Shown in pieces: positions 33,352 through 41,457 of a stretch of 52,012 nt of DNA (position 1 is its first letter; each line of letters starts with the position of its first letter). The position numbers and the translations under genes were made by a program. The stretch is taken from assembly GCF_016765775.1 (NCBI RefSeq), contig NZ_JAESVN010000014.1, positions 1 through 52,012 of the forward strand, given 5' to 3'. A model generated the notes under the pieces. The model saw only the letters and a program-made list of their open reading frames with translations. It was not told the origin of the DNA and did not search any database. The DNA is from Szabonella alba. GTDB lineage: Bacteria; Pseudomonadota; Alphaproteobacteria; Rhodobacterales; Rhodobacteraceae.

Positions 33352-34629
33352 CTACCGCAGAATCATATGCTCGCAAACATGCTGCAAGCCCCGCAGCAGA
33401 TGGGGCCGGAAGGTGTCAGGGTCCTCCGTTGCGGGAAAATGGCCGAGTCCCGCCATCACAAGATGCAGCGCCCCGGGGATGTGGGAGGCCAGTCGGGCTC
33501 CATCGGCGGGCGTGGCAGAGTAGTCGTATTCCCCCGACAGCAGCGCGACAGGGCAGCGGTTGCTGTCGATGGCTGGCCCGGTTTCCGCCCCGTCGAATTC
33601 CTCGCTGTAGAAGGCCAGATCGCCCGGATAGATCCCTGGCGCACCTTGCGAATAGATCCAGCCTGCCCGCCGTCGGTGATCGAGTGGACTTGTGGGCGCC
33701 ATAAGGCCCCGGACGAAGGCCGCATTGTGCAGACCGCCATGGACCGCCGGGTGCATCTGGAACGGGTTCTGCCGCCCGCGTGACCGGAAGGGCGGTTCCA
33801 GCGCGACGACGCCAAGCGTCAGGTCCGGCCGCTCTGCCGCCATGACCAGCGCGATGGCCGCGCCCATCGACCCGCCCACAAGGATTGCCGGGCCACCGAC
33901 AACCTGTTCCAGAAAGGCGCAGACCCAGTCGCGATAGATGCCGGCGGTCAGGCAGTATTCTCCCCAGTCCCAACCCTCGACGGGCATGGAGCGCCCATGA
34001 AAAGGCATGTCCGGCGCATGAAGGCGCCAAGCTGCGCCGAGTTCGGTATCGCTGAGCTGATCGAAATACTGGCGCCCGTCGGCACCGGCTGTATGCAGAA
34101 ACAAGACCGGCACTGCGCCGCTGCCTGCCACCTCATGATAGACCCGGCAGTATGTGCTGCCCAGACGCAGATCCGAATAGTGACCTGTAATCAGGGCCGG
34201 ATCGCGGATGACCGGCTTGGCGGGACGCAGTGGTACCTCAATGATCCGCTCAAACATGCATTCAAGCAGGGCGCGGGCCTGCGCGATCAACAGCGGATCA
34301 CCGTCGACCTGAAAGGCCGGATTGGCGATCTGCAGCGCGGTGAAGCTGTTGTAAAGCGGCGGCGGGGGTGATTGTATCAGGCGCTCCCACTCGGCCTGTG
34401 CTGCGGTGATCGTGATTTCGGGCTGGTCTGTCACGGTCATCGTGTCCAGTGCAAGCCGGCCCTCGGTCACGCTGATCCGGCAGCCCTGCGGCCCACAGCG
34501 CAGATGCAGGGACAGCGAAAGATTGCGCGCGGTGCGCAGAAGTTCTGCGTCGTTCAGCCCGGTGCGAATCTTTTCGCGCAGACGGGTTTGGATCGGCTGT
34601 GACGGCCGCGGAGCTAGAGGTGTGGTCAT
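33352..34629 (-). CDS. Alpha/beta hydrolase with an N-terminal SCP2-like domain
   Basis: About 425 residues in two parts. The C-terminal 270 are an alpha/beta hydrolase: nucleophile elbow VGGSMGAA near residue 250, FLHTAGADGR as the oxyanion segment, a late Asp in GEYDYSA and His in GLGHFPA. The N-terminal 130 residues (RTARNLSLSLHLRCGPQGCRI... LLIAQARALLECM) look like an SCP2-type lipid or acyl binding domain. That fusion is unusual. The start is uncertain: ATGs at 34629 and 34641 lack a strong ribosome-binding site. It is alone on the minus strand in the cluster and likely cleaves an ester or C-C bond. Confidence 0.78.
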   Translation of the reverse strand: MTTPLAPRPSQPIQTRLREKIRTGLNDAELLRTARNLSLSLHLRCGPQGCRISVTEGRLALDTMTVTDQPEITITAAQAEWERLIQSPPPPLYNSFTALQIANPAFQVDGDPLLIAQARALLECMFERIIEVPLRPAKPVIRDPALITGHYSDLRLGSTYCRVYHEVAGSGAVPVLFLHTAGADGRQYFDQLSDTELGAAWRLHAPDMPFHGRSMPVEGWDWGEYCLTAGIYRDWVCAFLEQVVGGPAILVGGSMGAAIALVMAAERPDLTLGVVALEPPFRSRGRQNPFQMHPAVHGGLHNAAFVRGLMAPTSPLDHRRRAGWIYSQGAPGIYPGDLAFYSEEFDGAETGPAIDSNRCPVALLSGEYDYSATPADGARLASHIPGALHLVMAGLGHFPATEDPDTFRPHLLRGLQHVCEHMILR

Positions 34630-34656
34630 TGTGGATTCCATCAATATACGCCAATA

Positions 34657-34750
34657 TTGTCATACAATCAGACAGATATAGGCAGTATATGTCCCGCTTG
34701 TCGCTGGCGCAAGTTGTCGCCTAATAGTATTGACGGATCTTCAGACAATC
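34657..34750. promoter_or_regulatory. Operator-like sites between the hydrolase and aldehyde dehydrogenase genes
   Basis: TTGTCATACAA (34657-34667) fits the FadR-subfamily consensus T-N-G-T-N3-A-C-N-A exactly, and overlaps CAATCAGACA (34665-34674). A further copy, CAGACAATC (34742-34750), is the inverse of GATTGTCTG seen upstream of the SDR gene. Both lie in a 180-base divergent region. Confidence 0.55.
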
Positions 34751-34809
34751 TGTAAAAGCATCCTACCCGGCACGCCCCTGTTCCAGATCGTTGCGGGATG
34801 GAGAAACCG

Positions 34810-36255
34810 ATGCAGACGCTTACGGATGCCACGCTTCTGAAATCCGCCTGCCTTGTGAACGGTGGATGGGTCACGGCCGCCTCGGGGCTGGTGATTGGCG
34901 TGACTGACCCGGCAGACGGCGCGCATCTGGCGGAGGTTCCCGCGCTTTCGGGGGCTGAGGTCGAGGCCGCCATTGCCCATGCCTCTGTCGCGCAACCCGG
35001 CTGGGCCGCCCGCACGGCGGGTGACAGGGCAGCATTGCTGCGGCGCTGGTTCGATCTGATCCTGGGCAATGACGACGATTTGGCGCGCATCATGACCGCC
35101 GAGCAGGGCAAGCCTCTGGTCGAAGCATTGGCAGAGATCCGCTATGCAGCCTCGTTCATCGAATGGTTCGCGGAAGAGGCAAAGCGCCTCTATGGCGAGA
35201 CGATTCCCGCCCCGCGAGCCGAGTTGCGGATTTCCGTGCTGAAGCAGCCGATCGGTGTGACGGCTGCGATCACGCCCTGGAACTTTCCGGCGGCCATGGT
35301 GACGCGCAAGGTGGCGCCCGCGTTGGCGGCCGGTTGCGCGATGATCTTGCGCCCGGCCGACCTGACGCCCCTTACGGCGTTGGCGCTTGGCGAACTGGCG
35401 CAACGCGCGGGTATTCCGGCAGGCGTCCTTCAGATCGTGACGGGTCCTGCGCGTGAAATCGGGCAGGTCCTGACCGAAAGCCCTGTGGTGCGGAAACTGT
35501 CCTTCACCGGTTCTACCGGGGTGGGACGTCTGCTGATGGCGCAATGCGCGCCCACCGTGAAAAAGATCTCGCTTGAACTGGGCGGCAACGCACCCTTCAT
35601 AGTTTTTGACGATGCCGATCTTGATGCGGCGGTTGAGGGCGCAATGCAGGCGAAGTTTCGCAATGCCGGACAGACCTGCGTCTGTGCCAATCGTATTCTG
35701 GTGCAGCACAGCGTGCAGAAGGATTTTGCAGCACGGCTGACCGAACGGGTTCGTGATCTGAAGATCGGACCCGGCACGCAGGCGGGCGTGCAGATCGGCC
35801 CGCTGATCAATGAGGCTGCGCTGGAAAAGGTCGAAGAGCATATCGCCGATGCGCTGGCGGGCGGCGCGCGGCTGCTGCAGGGTGGTCGGCGTCTAGGCGG
35901 CCTGTTCTTCGAGCCGACGGTGCTGGCCAGTATGACCCCGGCAATGCGCCTGGCGCAAGAAGAAACCTTTGGTCCGCTGGCCGCGATCTTTCCCTTCGAC
36001 AGCGAGGCCGAGGCTGTCGCAATGGCCAATGACACCATTCATGGTCTGGCAGCCTATTTCTACACCCGCGACCATGCCCGCTATGTGCGGGTTTCCGAGG
36101 CACTGGAATTCGGGATGGTCGGGCACAATACCGGGCTCATCTCGAATGAGGTCGCGCCTTTCGGCGGCATCAAGCAATCGGGCCTCGGGCGTGAGGGATC
36201 GCGCCACGGGATCGAGGACTATCTTGAACTCAAATACGTCTGTTCGGCGATCTGA
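34810..36255 (+). CDS. NAD(P)-dependent aldehyde dehydrogenase (succinate-semialdehyde dehydrogenase-like)
   Basis: A 481-residue ALDH. The active-site residues are in place: Asn in ITPWNFPAAM, Glu in SLELGGNAPF and Cys in NAGQTCVCANR. The overall plan is closest to GabD-type semialdehyde dehydrogenases. I use the ATG at 34810 because GGAG lies six bases upstream; the ATG at 34798 is also in frame. It follows a putative GntR site and is followed after 66 bases by the TRAP genes, so it likely oxidises an aldehyde formed from the imported compound. Confidence 0.92.
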   Translation: MQTLTDATLLKSACLVNGGWVTAASGLVIGVTDPADGAHLAEVPALSGAEVEAAIAHASVAQPGWAARTAGDRAALLRRWFDLILGNDDDLARIMTAEQGKPLVEALAEIRYAASFIEWFAEEAKRLYGETIPAPRAELRISVLKQPIGVTAAITPWNFPAAMVTRKVAPALAAGCAMILRPADLTPLTALALGELAQRAGIPAGVLQIVTGPAREIGQVLTESPVVRKLSFTGSTGVGRLLMAQCAPTVKKISLELGGNAPFIVFDDADLDAAVEGAMQAKFRNAGQTCVCANRILVQHSVQKDFAARLTERVRDLKIGPGTQAGVQIGPLINEAALEKVEEHIADALAGGARLLQGGRRLGGLFFEPTVLASMTPAMRLAQEETFGPLAAIFPFDSEAEAVAMANDTIHGLAAYFYTRDHARYVRVSEALEFGMVGHNTGLISNEVAPFGGIKQSGLGREGSRHGIEDYLELKYVCSAI

Positions 36256-36321
36256 ACGGTGCCCTGCGGGGCTCGGGCGGAACCGGACGGGCGGCTATCC
36301 ACACACAACCCGGGAGGAACC

Positions 36322-37398
36322 ATGAAAACCACGATTATCGGAACCATCACCGCCGCATTGCTGGCTGCGGCACCGGCCACCGCCGACGACCTGCGCTGGC
36401 GTGTCCCGCTGTCCTTTCCGTCGGAACTGCGCGTTCTGGGCGACATGGCCAAATATCTGGCCCAGACCGTCGAAGAGGTTTCGGGCGGCACGATCCGCTT
36501 TCGACTGGAAGAGCCGGGCAAGATCGTTCCCGCGCTTGGTGTGCTGGAGGCGGTGAAGGAAGGCAAACTGGAAGCCGGTTACATCTGGATTGGCTATGAC
36601 ACAGGTATCGTGCCCGCGGCCTCGATTATCGGCGGTCTGCCGTTCGGGATGGAGCCCTGGGAATACAACGCCTGGCTGTTCGAGGCGGGCGGGCTTGAAA
36701 TCGTCGAAGGCATCTATGCGCCGCATAACATCATGCCGGTGCCTTGCGGCACGGTTGGCGCTGAATCGGGTGGCTGGTATCGCAACGCAATCGGCAGCGT
36801 TGAGGACATCAACGGCCTGAAGATCCGCTTTGCGGGTGTCGGCGGGAATGTGATGCAATCAATGGGCGCCTCGGTTACCGTCCTGCCAGGGGGTGAGTTG
36901 TATCAGGCGCTGGACCGTGGCGCGCTGGACGCAACAGAATTTTCGATGCCCTCAATCGATGAGCGGCTTGGCTTCCGCCAGATCGCAAAATACAACTACT
37001 TCCCCGGCTGGCATCAGCTGATCGCGGCGCATTATCTGGTCGTCAACCTGAATACCTGGAACGGTTTGTCGGACATCCAGCGCGCGCAGATCCGCACATC
37101 CTGCATGGCGACCAATGCCAAGGGCATTACCTTCGGCGAGGGTCAGCAGGGTGCCACGCTGCAACGCAATGCCGACGAGGGTGTGAATATCGAGCAATTT
37201 CCCGAAGAACTGCTGCTGGAATTCCGCGATGCCTCGAAAGAGGTCATCGCCGGGCTGGTCGAGGCCGATGAAGGCTTTGCCTCGGTCTACAATTCCATGG
37301 CTGCCTTCATGCAGGACTATAAACTGTGGAAGCGCATCGGCTATCTGCCCCGGGACTTCGACTCGATTTTCGATGTCCTGCCCGCGCAGGAGCAGTAA
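36322..37398 (+). CDS. TRAP transporter substrate-binding protein (DctP family)
   Basis: A 358-residue periplasmic protein with a signal peptide (MKTTIIGTITAALLAAAPATA, cleavage after about 21). KIRFAGVGGNVMQSMGASV near residue 173 carries the conserved Arg, then YQALDRGALDATEFSMP. It resembles the subgroup in which the binding protein is longer than DctP of cluster 1. GGGAGG precedes the ATG. Confidence 0.92.
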   Translation: MKTTIIGTITAALLAAAPATADDLRWRVPLSFPSELRVLGDMAKYLAQTVEEVSGGTIRFRLEEPGKIVPALGVLEAVKEGKLEAGYIWIGYDTGIVPAASIIGGLPFGMEPWEYNAWLFEAGGLEIVEGIYAPHNIMPVPCGTVGAESGGWYRNAIGSVEDINGLKIRFAGVGGNVMQSMGASVTVLPGGELYQALDRGALDATEFSMPSIDERLGFRQIAKYNYFPGWHQLIAAHYLVVNLNTWNGLSDIQRAQIRTSCMATNAKGITFGEGQQGATLQRNADEGVNIEQFPEELLLEFRDASKEVIAGLVEADEGFASVYNSMAAFMQDYKLWKRIGYLPRDFDSIFDVLPAQEQ

Positions 37399-37407
37399 CG
37401 CAAGAAC

Positions 37408-37435
37408 GGGCGGCGCGGATCAATCTGCGTCGCCC
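37408..37435. promoter_or_regulatory. Stem-loop between dctP and dctQ
   Basis: GGGCGGCGCGG pairs with CTGCGTCGCCC (11 pairs with two G-T wobbles) directly after dctP, with no T-run. As in the operon at 24282, a hairpin follows the binding-protein gene; it may stabilise its message over that of the membrane genes. Confidence 0.4.
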
Positions 37436-37455
37436 CTTGGCCAAAGGGAAAGACG

Positions 37456-38067
37456 ATGACATCTGGCGACATACCCGACGGCAAACCCGACACGGGCGCC
37501 CTTCTGTCTGAACCCGGCACCCCCCGTCTGGCCGCCGGAATTGAGGTCCTGGTGATCCGCATCAACGAATGGATCGCGCCACTTTGGCTGCTGCTGATCG
37601 GGGTCATTCTGGCGAATGTGATCGGGCGCTATGTTTTTCATCGCGGGCTGGTCTCGCTTGAGGAGATGCAATGGCATCTCTATTCCGCAGGGTTTCTGTT
37701 CGGCCTGTCCTATGCGCTGGTGAAGGATGATCATGTGCGAGTCGATCTGCTACATGGCGTCATGTCGCGCCGTGTCAGGCTGATAATCGAGATCATCGGC
37801 CTTGTGTTTTTCCTTCTGCCGCTGGCCGCGATCCTGTTCTGGTATGCGCTGCCTTTCGTCGCCTCGTCCTTCCGGCTTGGCGAGGATTCCAACGCCCCGG
37901 GAGGCCTGCCCTATCGCTGGATCGTCAAAAGCTTCATGGCATGGGGCGCGGGCCTGTTGTTTCTTGCGGGTTTCGCGCGTCTGCTGCGCTGCTTTGCGGC
38001 CTTTCCCGGCGCAGGACCCCCCCCATCACCAGACCGGACCCCCGGCACGCCCGCGCCGGAGAAGTGA
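37456..38067 (+). CDS. TRAP transporter small permease (DctQ family)
   Basis: A 203-residue inner-membrane protein with four hydrophobic segments and the DctQ pattern RGLVSLEEMQWHLYSAGFLFGLSYAL, then HVRVDLL. The last 20 residues are proline-rich. It is part of the operon ALDH-dctP-dctQ-dctM-gntR-MBL and ends nine bases before the large permease. Confidence 0.9.
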   Translation: MTSGDIPDGKPDTGALLSEPGTPRLAAGIEVLVIRINEWIAPLWLLLIGVILANVIGRYVFHRGLVSLEEMQWHLYSAGFLFGLSYALVKDDHVRVDLLHGVMSRRVRLIIEIIGLVFFLLPLAAILFWYALPFVASSFRLGEDSNAPGGLPYRWIVKSFMAWGAGLLFLAGFARLLRCFAAFPGAGPPPSPDRTPGTPAPEK

Positions 38068-38076
38068 GAATCCGAA

Positions 38077-39405
38077 ATGACCGAATCCGAGATCCTTGCC
38101 ATCCTGATGATGGTGTCGTTCATCGCACTGTTGTTCACCGGCTTCCCGGTGGCCTGGCTTCTGGGTGGGATCGCTGTGCTGTTCACGGCGCTAGCCATTG
38201 CCCTCGACACCGGCTTCGACACATGGATCGGCGTTGACATGTCTTTTCTGTCGCTGATCGTCGATCGGCTTTGGGGGTTGATGAACAACTGGGTGATGGT
38301 CGCCCTTCCGATGTTCGTTTTTATGGGTTTCATGCTAGACCGCTCGGGCGCCGCAGAAAGGCTGCTTGAAAATCTGTCGAAACTGTTCGGCCGCACCAAG
38401 GGGGGGCTTGCCATCAGCGTGACTCTGGTGGGCATTATCCTTGCGGCCTCGACCGGCATCGTCGGGGCCTCGGTGGTGCTTCTGGCCACGCTATCGGTGC
38501 CGACCATGGTTGCGCGCGGCTATGACCGCCGGCTGATCGCGGGCGTCGTTTGCGCGGTGGGAACACTGGGCATCCTGATTCCGCCCTCGATCATGCTGGT
38601 GCTGATTGCTGATCAGCTGGCGCTGCCGGTGGGCGATCTGTTCCGGGGCGCGCTTTTGCCGGGGCTGATGCTGGGTGGCTGCTATCTGATCTATATCCTG
38701 GCTGTCGGTTTCTTCCAGCCGCATCGGATGCCCGAACATGGAGCCGATGAAACCCTGTCGATGCGCAGCCTGCTGGGGGCATTGAAGGCAGTTCTGCCGC
38801 CGGGGCTTCTGATTGTTGCGGTTCTCGGCTCGATCTTCGCAGGCATCGCCACCCCGACCGAAGCTTCGGGTGTGGGGGCTTTCGGTGCCGTGGTGCTTGC
38901 CCTTCTGAACCGTCGCCTGACAGGCCGCGTGCTGCTGGAGGTCTGCACCGCGACCACGCGCATGACGGCGTTCATATTCGGCGTCCTGATCGGGGCGACC
39001 GCCTTTTCGCTGATCCTGCGGGGGCTGGGGGGTGACGAACTGATCGAGGGGGCCCTGATGGCGCTGCCCTTCGAAGGGCTGGGCATCATCATAGCAATCC
39101 TTGTGATCGTATTCCTGCTGGGGTTTTTCATGGAGTATATCGAGATCACGCTGATTGTCCTGCCGCTGGTCGCGCCGATCGTGGTGGCGCTGGACTATGA
39201 TCTGATCTGGTTCACCATCCTTTTCGCAATCTGTCTTCAGACCTCGTTCCTGACCCCCCCTGTCGGCTTTGCGCTCTTCTACTTCCGTTCGGCCGTTACA
39301 AGTGATTTCACCGTGGCGGAAATCTATCGCGGGATCATTCCCTTCATCGCGATGCAGCTCTTCATCCTTGCCTGTGCGATCTTTGTGCCGGGTATTGTCC
39401 GGTAA
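38077..39405 (+). CDS. TRAP transporter large permease (DctM family)
   Basis: A 442-residue polytopic protein of normal DctM length, with MFVFMGFMLDRSGAAERLLEN, then IVGASVVLLATLSVPTMVARGYDR and ILIPPSIMLVL. It is the transport subunit of the third TRAP system. The GntR gene starts 120 bases later on the same strand. Confidence 0.93.
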   Translation: MTESEILAILMMVSFIALLFTGFPVAWLLGGIAVLFTALAIALDTGFDTWIGVDMSFLSLIVDRLWGLMNNWVMVALPMFVFMGFMLDRSGAAERLLENLSKLFGRTKGGLAISVTLVGIILAASTGIVGASVVLLATLSVPTMVARGYDRRLIAGVVCAVGTLGILIPPSIMLVLIADQLALPVGDLFRGALLPGLMLGGCYLIYILAVGFFQPHRMPEHGADETLSMRSLLGALKAVLPPGLLIVAVLGSIFAGIATPTEASGVGAFGAVVLALLNRRLTGRVLLEVCTATTRMTAFIFGVLIGATAFSLILRGLGGDELIEGALMALPFEGLGIIIAILVIVFLLGFFMEYIEITLIVLPLVAPIVVALDYDLIWFTILFAICLQTSFLTPPVGFALFYFRSAVTSDFTVAEIYRGIIPFIAMQLFILACAIFVPGIVR

Positions 39406-39425
39406 ATGGCAGTATCGCTTGGAGT

Positions 39426-39461
39426 TTGTCTGATTGCCGGATTATCTTGTTGTCGAATAAT
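39426..39461. promoter_or_regulatory. Candidate operator upstream of the GntR gene
   Basis: TTGTCTGATTG at 39426-39436 repeats the motif seen at two other promoters of this cluster. Then ATTAT (39441) and ATAAT (39457) form an inverted pair. This is the region upstream of the regulator itself and suggests autoregulation. Confidence 0.45.
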
Positions 39462-39524
39462 GAGTGACCGCCACCGTCGGCCCCGCGGCACATCCAAGCG
39501 CGGGCCGATCCGAAACAGGAAGCG

Positions 39525-40229
39525 ATGATGCCCCGACTGGACCTTCACGTTGAAAAGAAGAGCGCCACCCTGCGTGGACAGGTCGAAGAAAAGATGCGCG
39601 AGGCAATCGCGCAGGGCCTGTTCAAACCCGGTCAACGTCTGGTCGAGCGCGAATTGTGCGAGGTCTTGGGCGTGGGGCGGACCTCAGTTCGCGAAGCTTT
39701 GCGCCAGCTTGAGGCCGAGGGGCTCATCGAAAGCTTTCCGCATCGTGGCCCGTCAGTCGCGCAGGTCACACCACATGAGGCTGAACAGCTTTATGAACTG
39801 CGCGCATTGCTGGAAGGCTATGCCGGCGAGAAATGTGCGGAACTGGCCGACGCTGCCTTTCTGGACAGGCTCGATGCTACGGTCGCGGCATTCGTGCGCG
39901 CCTGCGACGCCGGCGACCGCGAGGCGCTGGTGCTTAACAAGACCGCCTTTTACGATCTTCTGTTCGAAGGCTGTGGCAACAAGTTCGTCGGTCAGAATCT
40001 GACGGGACTGCATAACCGCATCAGCTTTCTGCGCTTCACCTCGATGATGCAGCCCGACCGGCTGCAACATTCCATTGCCGAGATTCGTGAGATTGCTGCC
40101 GCAATACGCTCGGGCGATCCGCGTGCCGCTGGGGAGGCCTGCCGCCGCCATATCCGCAACGCAGCCGCCGTGGCGCTGGCCTATATGCGCAGCCTGCCAG
40201 CCATCGCGGCTGACCGAACAATCCGGTGA
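39525..40229 (+). CDS. GntR-family regulator (FadR/FCD subfamily)
   Basis: A 234-residue regulator with the GntR HTH (MREAIAQGLFKPGQRLVE, then LGVGRTSVREALRQLEAEGLIE) and a helical FCD domain containing the metal/ligand-binding histidines of the family. It lies in the middle of the operon and most likely controls the whole cluster through the TTGTCTG-type sites. It ends inside the ribosome-binding region of the next gene. Confidence 0.92.
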   Translation: MMPRLDLHVEKKSATLRGQVEEKMREAIAQGLFKPGQRLVERELCEVLGVGRTSVREALRQLEAEGLIESFPHRGPSVAQVTPHEAEQLYELRALLEGYAGEKCAELADAAFLDRLDATVAAFVRACDAGDREALVLNKTAFYDLLFEGCGNKFVGQNLTGLHNRISFLRFTSMMQPDRLQHSIAEIREIAAAIRSGDPRAAGEACRRHIRNAAAVALAYMRSLPAIAADRTIR

Positions 40230-40240
40230 AAGGATTTACC

Positions 40241-41011
40241 ATGTCGCAGGAATGGGAAGTTCTGGCCCTACGCTATGCCACGCATGAGGCCCCGATGCGC
40301 GAATTGGGGCTCGTAGGCGACGCCCATGATGCGCTGGGTCGGTTGGACTATTTCATTTGGTTGATCCGAGGGCGCGAAGGGCTGATCCTTGTCGATACCG
40401 GTTTCGGAGTCGAGGCCGCGCAAAGGAGGGGCCGCAGACTTTTGCGTCACCCGGTAGTCGCGCTGAACGAGATTGGCGTTCGGCCCGAAGAGGTCCGCGA
40501 CATTGTCATCACTCATCTTCATTACGACCATGCCGGAAATCTGGATGCCTTTCCCAATGCCCGTTTCCACCTTCAGGAACGGGAAATGTCCTATGCGACC
40601 GGACGTTGCATGTGCGATGCCGGACATCGCCGCGCCTTTGATGTCGATAATGTCGTCGACGCCGTGCGGCTGGTCTATCAGGAACGCATCGTCTTTCACG
40701 ATGGCGCCTATCAGCTTGCCCCGGGGATCGGGGTGCATCTGGTCGGTGGTCACTCGCTGGGTTTACAGGTCCTGACTGTCGACGGCGCCCGACGGATCGT
40801 TCTGGCTTCTGATGCACTCCATCTGTCCCGCCTTATGCAGCAAGATGCCGTCTTTCCGATTTTTGCCGACCGCGCTGCGGTCCTTGAGGGCTATCGGCTT
40901 CTGAAAGACCTTGCGGGGCATGACGGTGTGATCCTGCCTGGACATGATCCGCAGGTGATGCAGGACTTTCCGCTCCTTTCCGGTGCGACTGACACAGTAC
41001 GAATTGGCTAG
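40241..41011 (+). CDS. MBL-fold metallo-hydrolase (AHL-lactonase-like)
   Basis: A 256-residue metallo-beta-lactamase-fold protein with the zinc signature H-x-H-x-D-H in ITHLHYDHAGNLD, and further ligands in GGHSLGLQ, SDALH and GHDPQ. The plan resembles N-acyl homoserine lactonases, so it may open a lactone ring or cleave a thioester. The ATG at 40241 has AAGGA six bases upstream. It is the last gene of the operon; no quorum-sensing genes are nearby, so a catabolic lactonase is the simpler reading. Confidence 0.85.
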   Translation: MSQEWEVLALRYATHEAPMRELGLVGDAHDALGRLDYFIWLIRGREGLILVDTGFGVEAAQRRGRRLLRHPVVALNEIGVRPEEVRDIVITHLHYDHAGNLDAFPNARFHLQEREMSYATGRCMCDAGHRRAFDVDNVVDAVRLVYQERIVFHDGAYQLAPGIGVHLVGGHSLGLQVLTVDGARRIVLASDALHLSRLMQQDAVFPIFADRAAVLEGYRLLKDLAGHDGVILPGHDPQVMQDFPLLSGATDTVRIG

Positions 41012-41052
41012 CGAGGCCTCACGGTTGCAAAGGAAGTCGAGCGAATACATAC

Positions 41053-41079
41053 AAAAAAGGGTCGCCACTCTTTGTGGCG
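41053..41079 (-). terminator. Intrinsic terminator after the WGR gene
   Basis: On the minus strand CGCCAC, a five-base loop, GTGGCG and then ACCC and TTTTTT give a compact stem followed by a T-run, about 20 bases beyond the WGR stop. Confidence 0.6.
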
Positions 41080-41098
41080 TGTTCCTCTGTTTTGAGCG

Positions 41099-41359
41099 TC
41101 AGTCGACGTACCCGCGCCGCTTCTTCGCCGCTGCGAGCTTCATCAAAGCCGTGACGGCCTTGCCTTCATCAGGGTGCGTCTCGACCATCATCTGGCCCCG
41201 AAAGCCGATCCGACCCCACTCGCGCACGAGGCTGGCGCGACCGAAGAGGTCGCGTTGCACACTCAGCCGATAGAAGCGACGCATGTTGCGCGCCGGATCG
41301 ATCCGGCGCATCTGCACGTCGGTCGGGAAGGTATCGAGCTGGATCGGGCCGTGGTACAT
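41099..41359 (-). CDS. WGR-domain protein
   Basis: A small protein of about 86 residues that is essentially one WGR domain (RNMRRFYRLSVQRDLFGRASLVREWGRIGFRGQ, the W-G-R motif in EWGRIG). WGR domains bind nucleic acid ends, best known from PARPs. I start it at the ATG at 41359; the frame stays open to 41449, but that part lies across a terminator, so it is unlikely. It is the last gene of a backbone run. The partner is unknown. Confidence 0.75.
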   Translation of the reverse strand: MYHGPIQLDTFPTDVQMRRIDPARNMRRFYRLSVQRDLFGRASLVREWGRIGFRGQMMVETHPDEGKAVTALMKLAAAKKRRGYVD

Positions 41360-41433
41360 ATAGTGATCGACTGAGATTTTCTCCACAATATCAGGTGGAA
41401 GTCTGCGCTTCCACCTCGATTTTCCCGTGAGGG

Positions 41434-41457
41434 AAAAAAGGGGGCTCACGCCCCCTT
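41434..41457 (-). terminator. Intrinsic terminator overlapping the DUF2493 stop codon
   Basis: On the minus strand AAGGGGG, CGTGAG loop, CCCCCTT then TTTT. The seven-pair stem contains the TGA stop of the DUF2493 gene (41446-41448), so transcripts from that gene should end here and the WGR gene needs its own start. Confidence 0.75.

Noticed and set aside
40241-41011. Quorum-quenching AHL lactonase
   Set aside because: The zinc motif fits, but no quorum genes are nearby and the operon is catabolic, so I name it only by fold.
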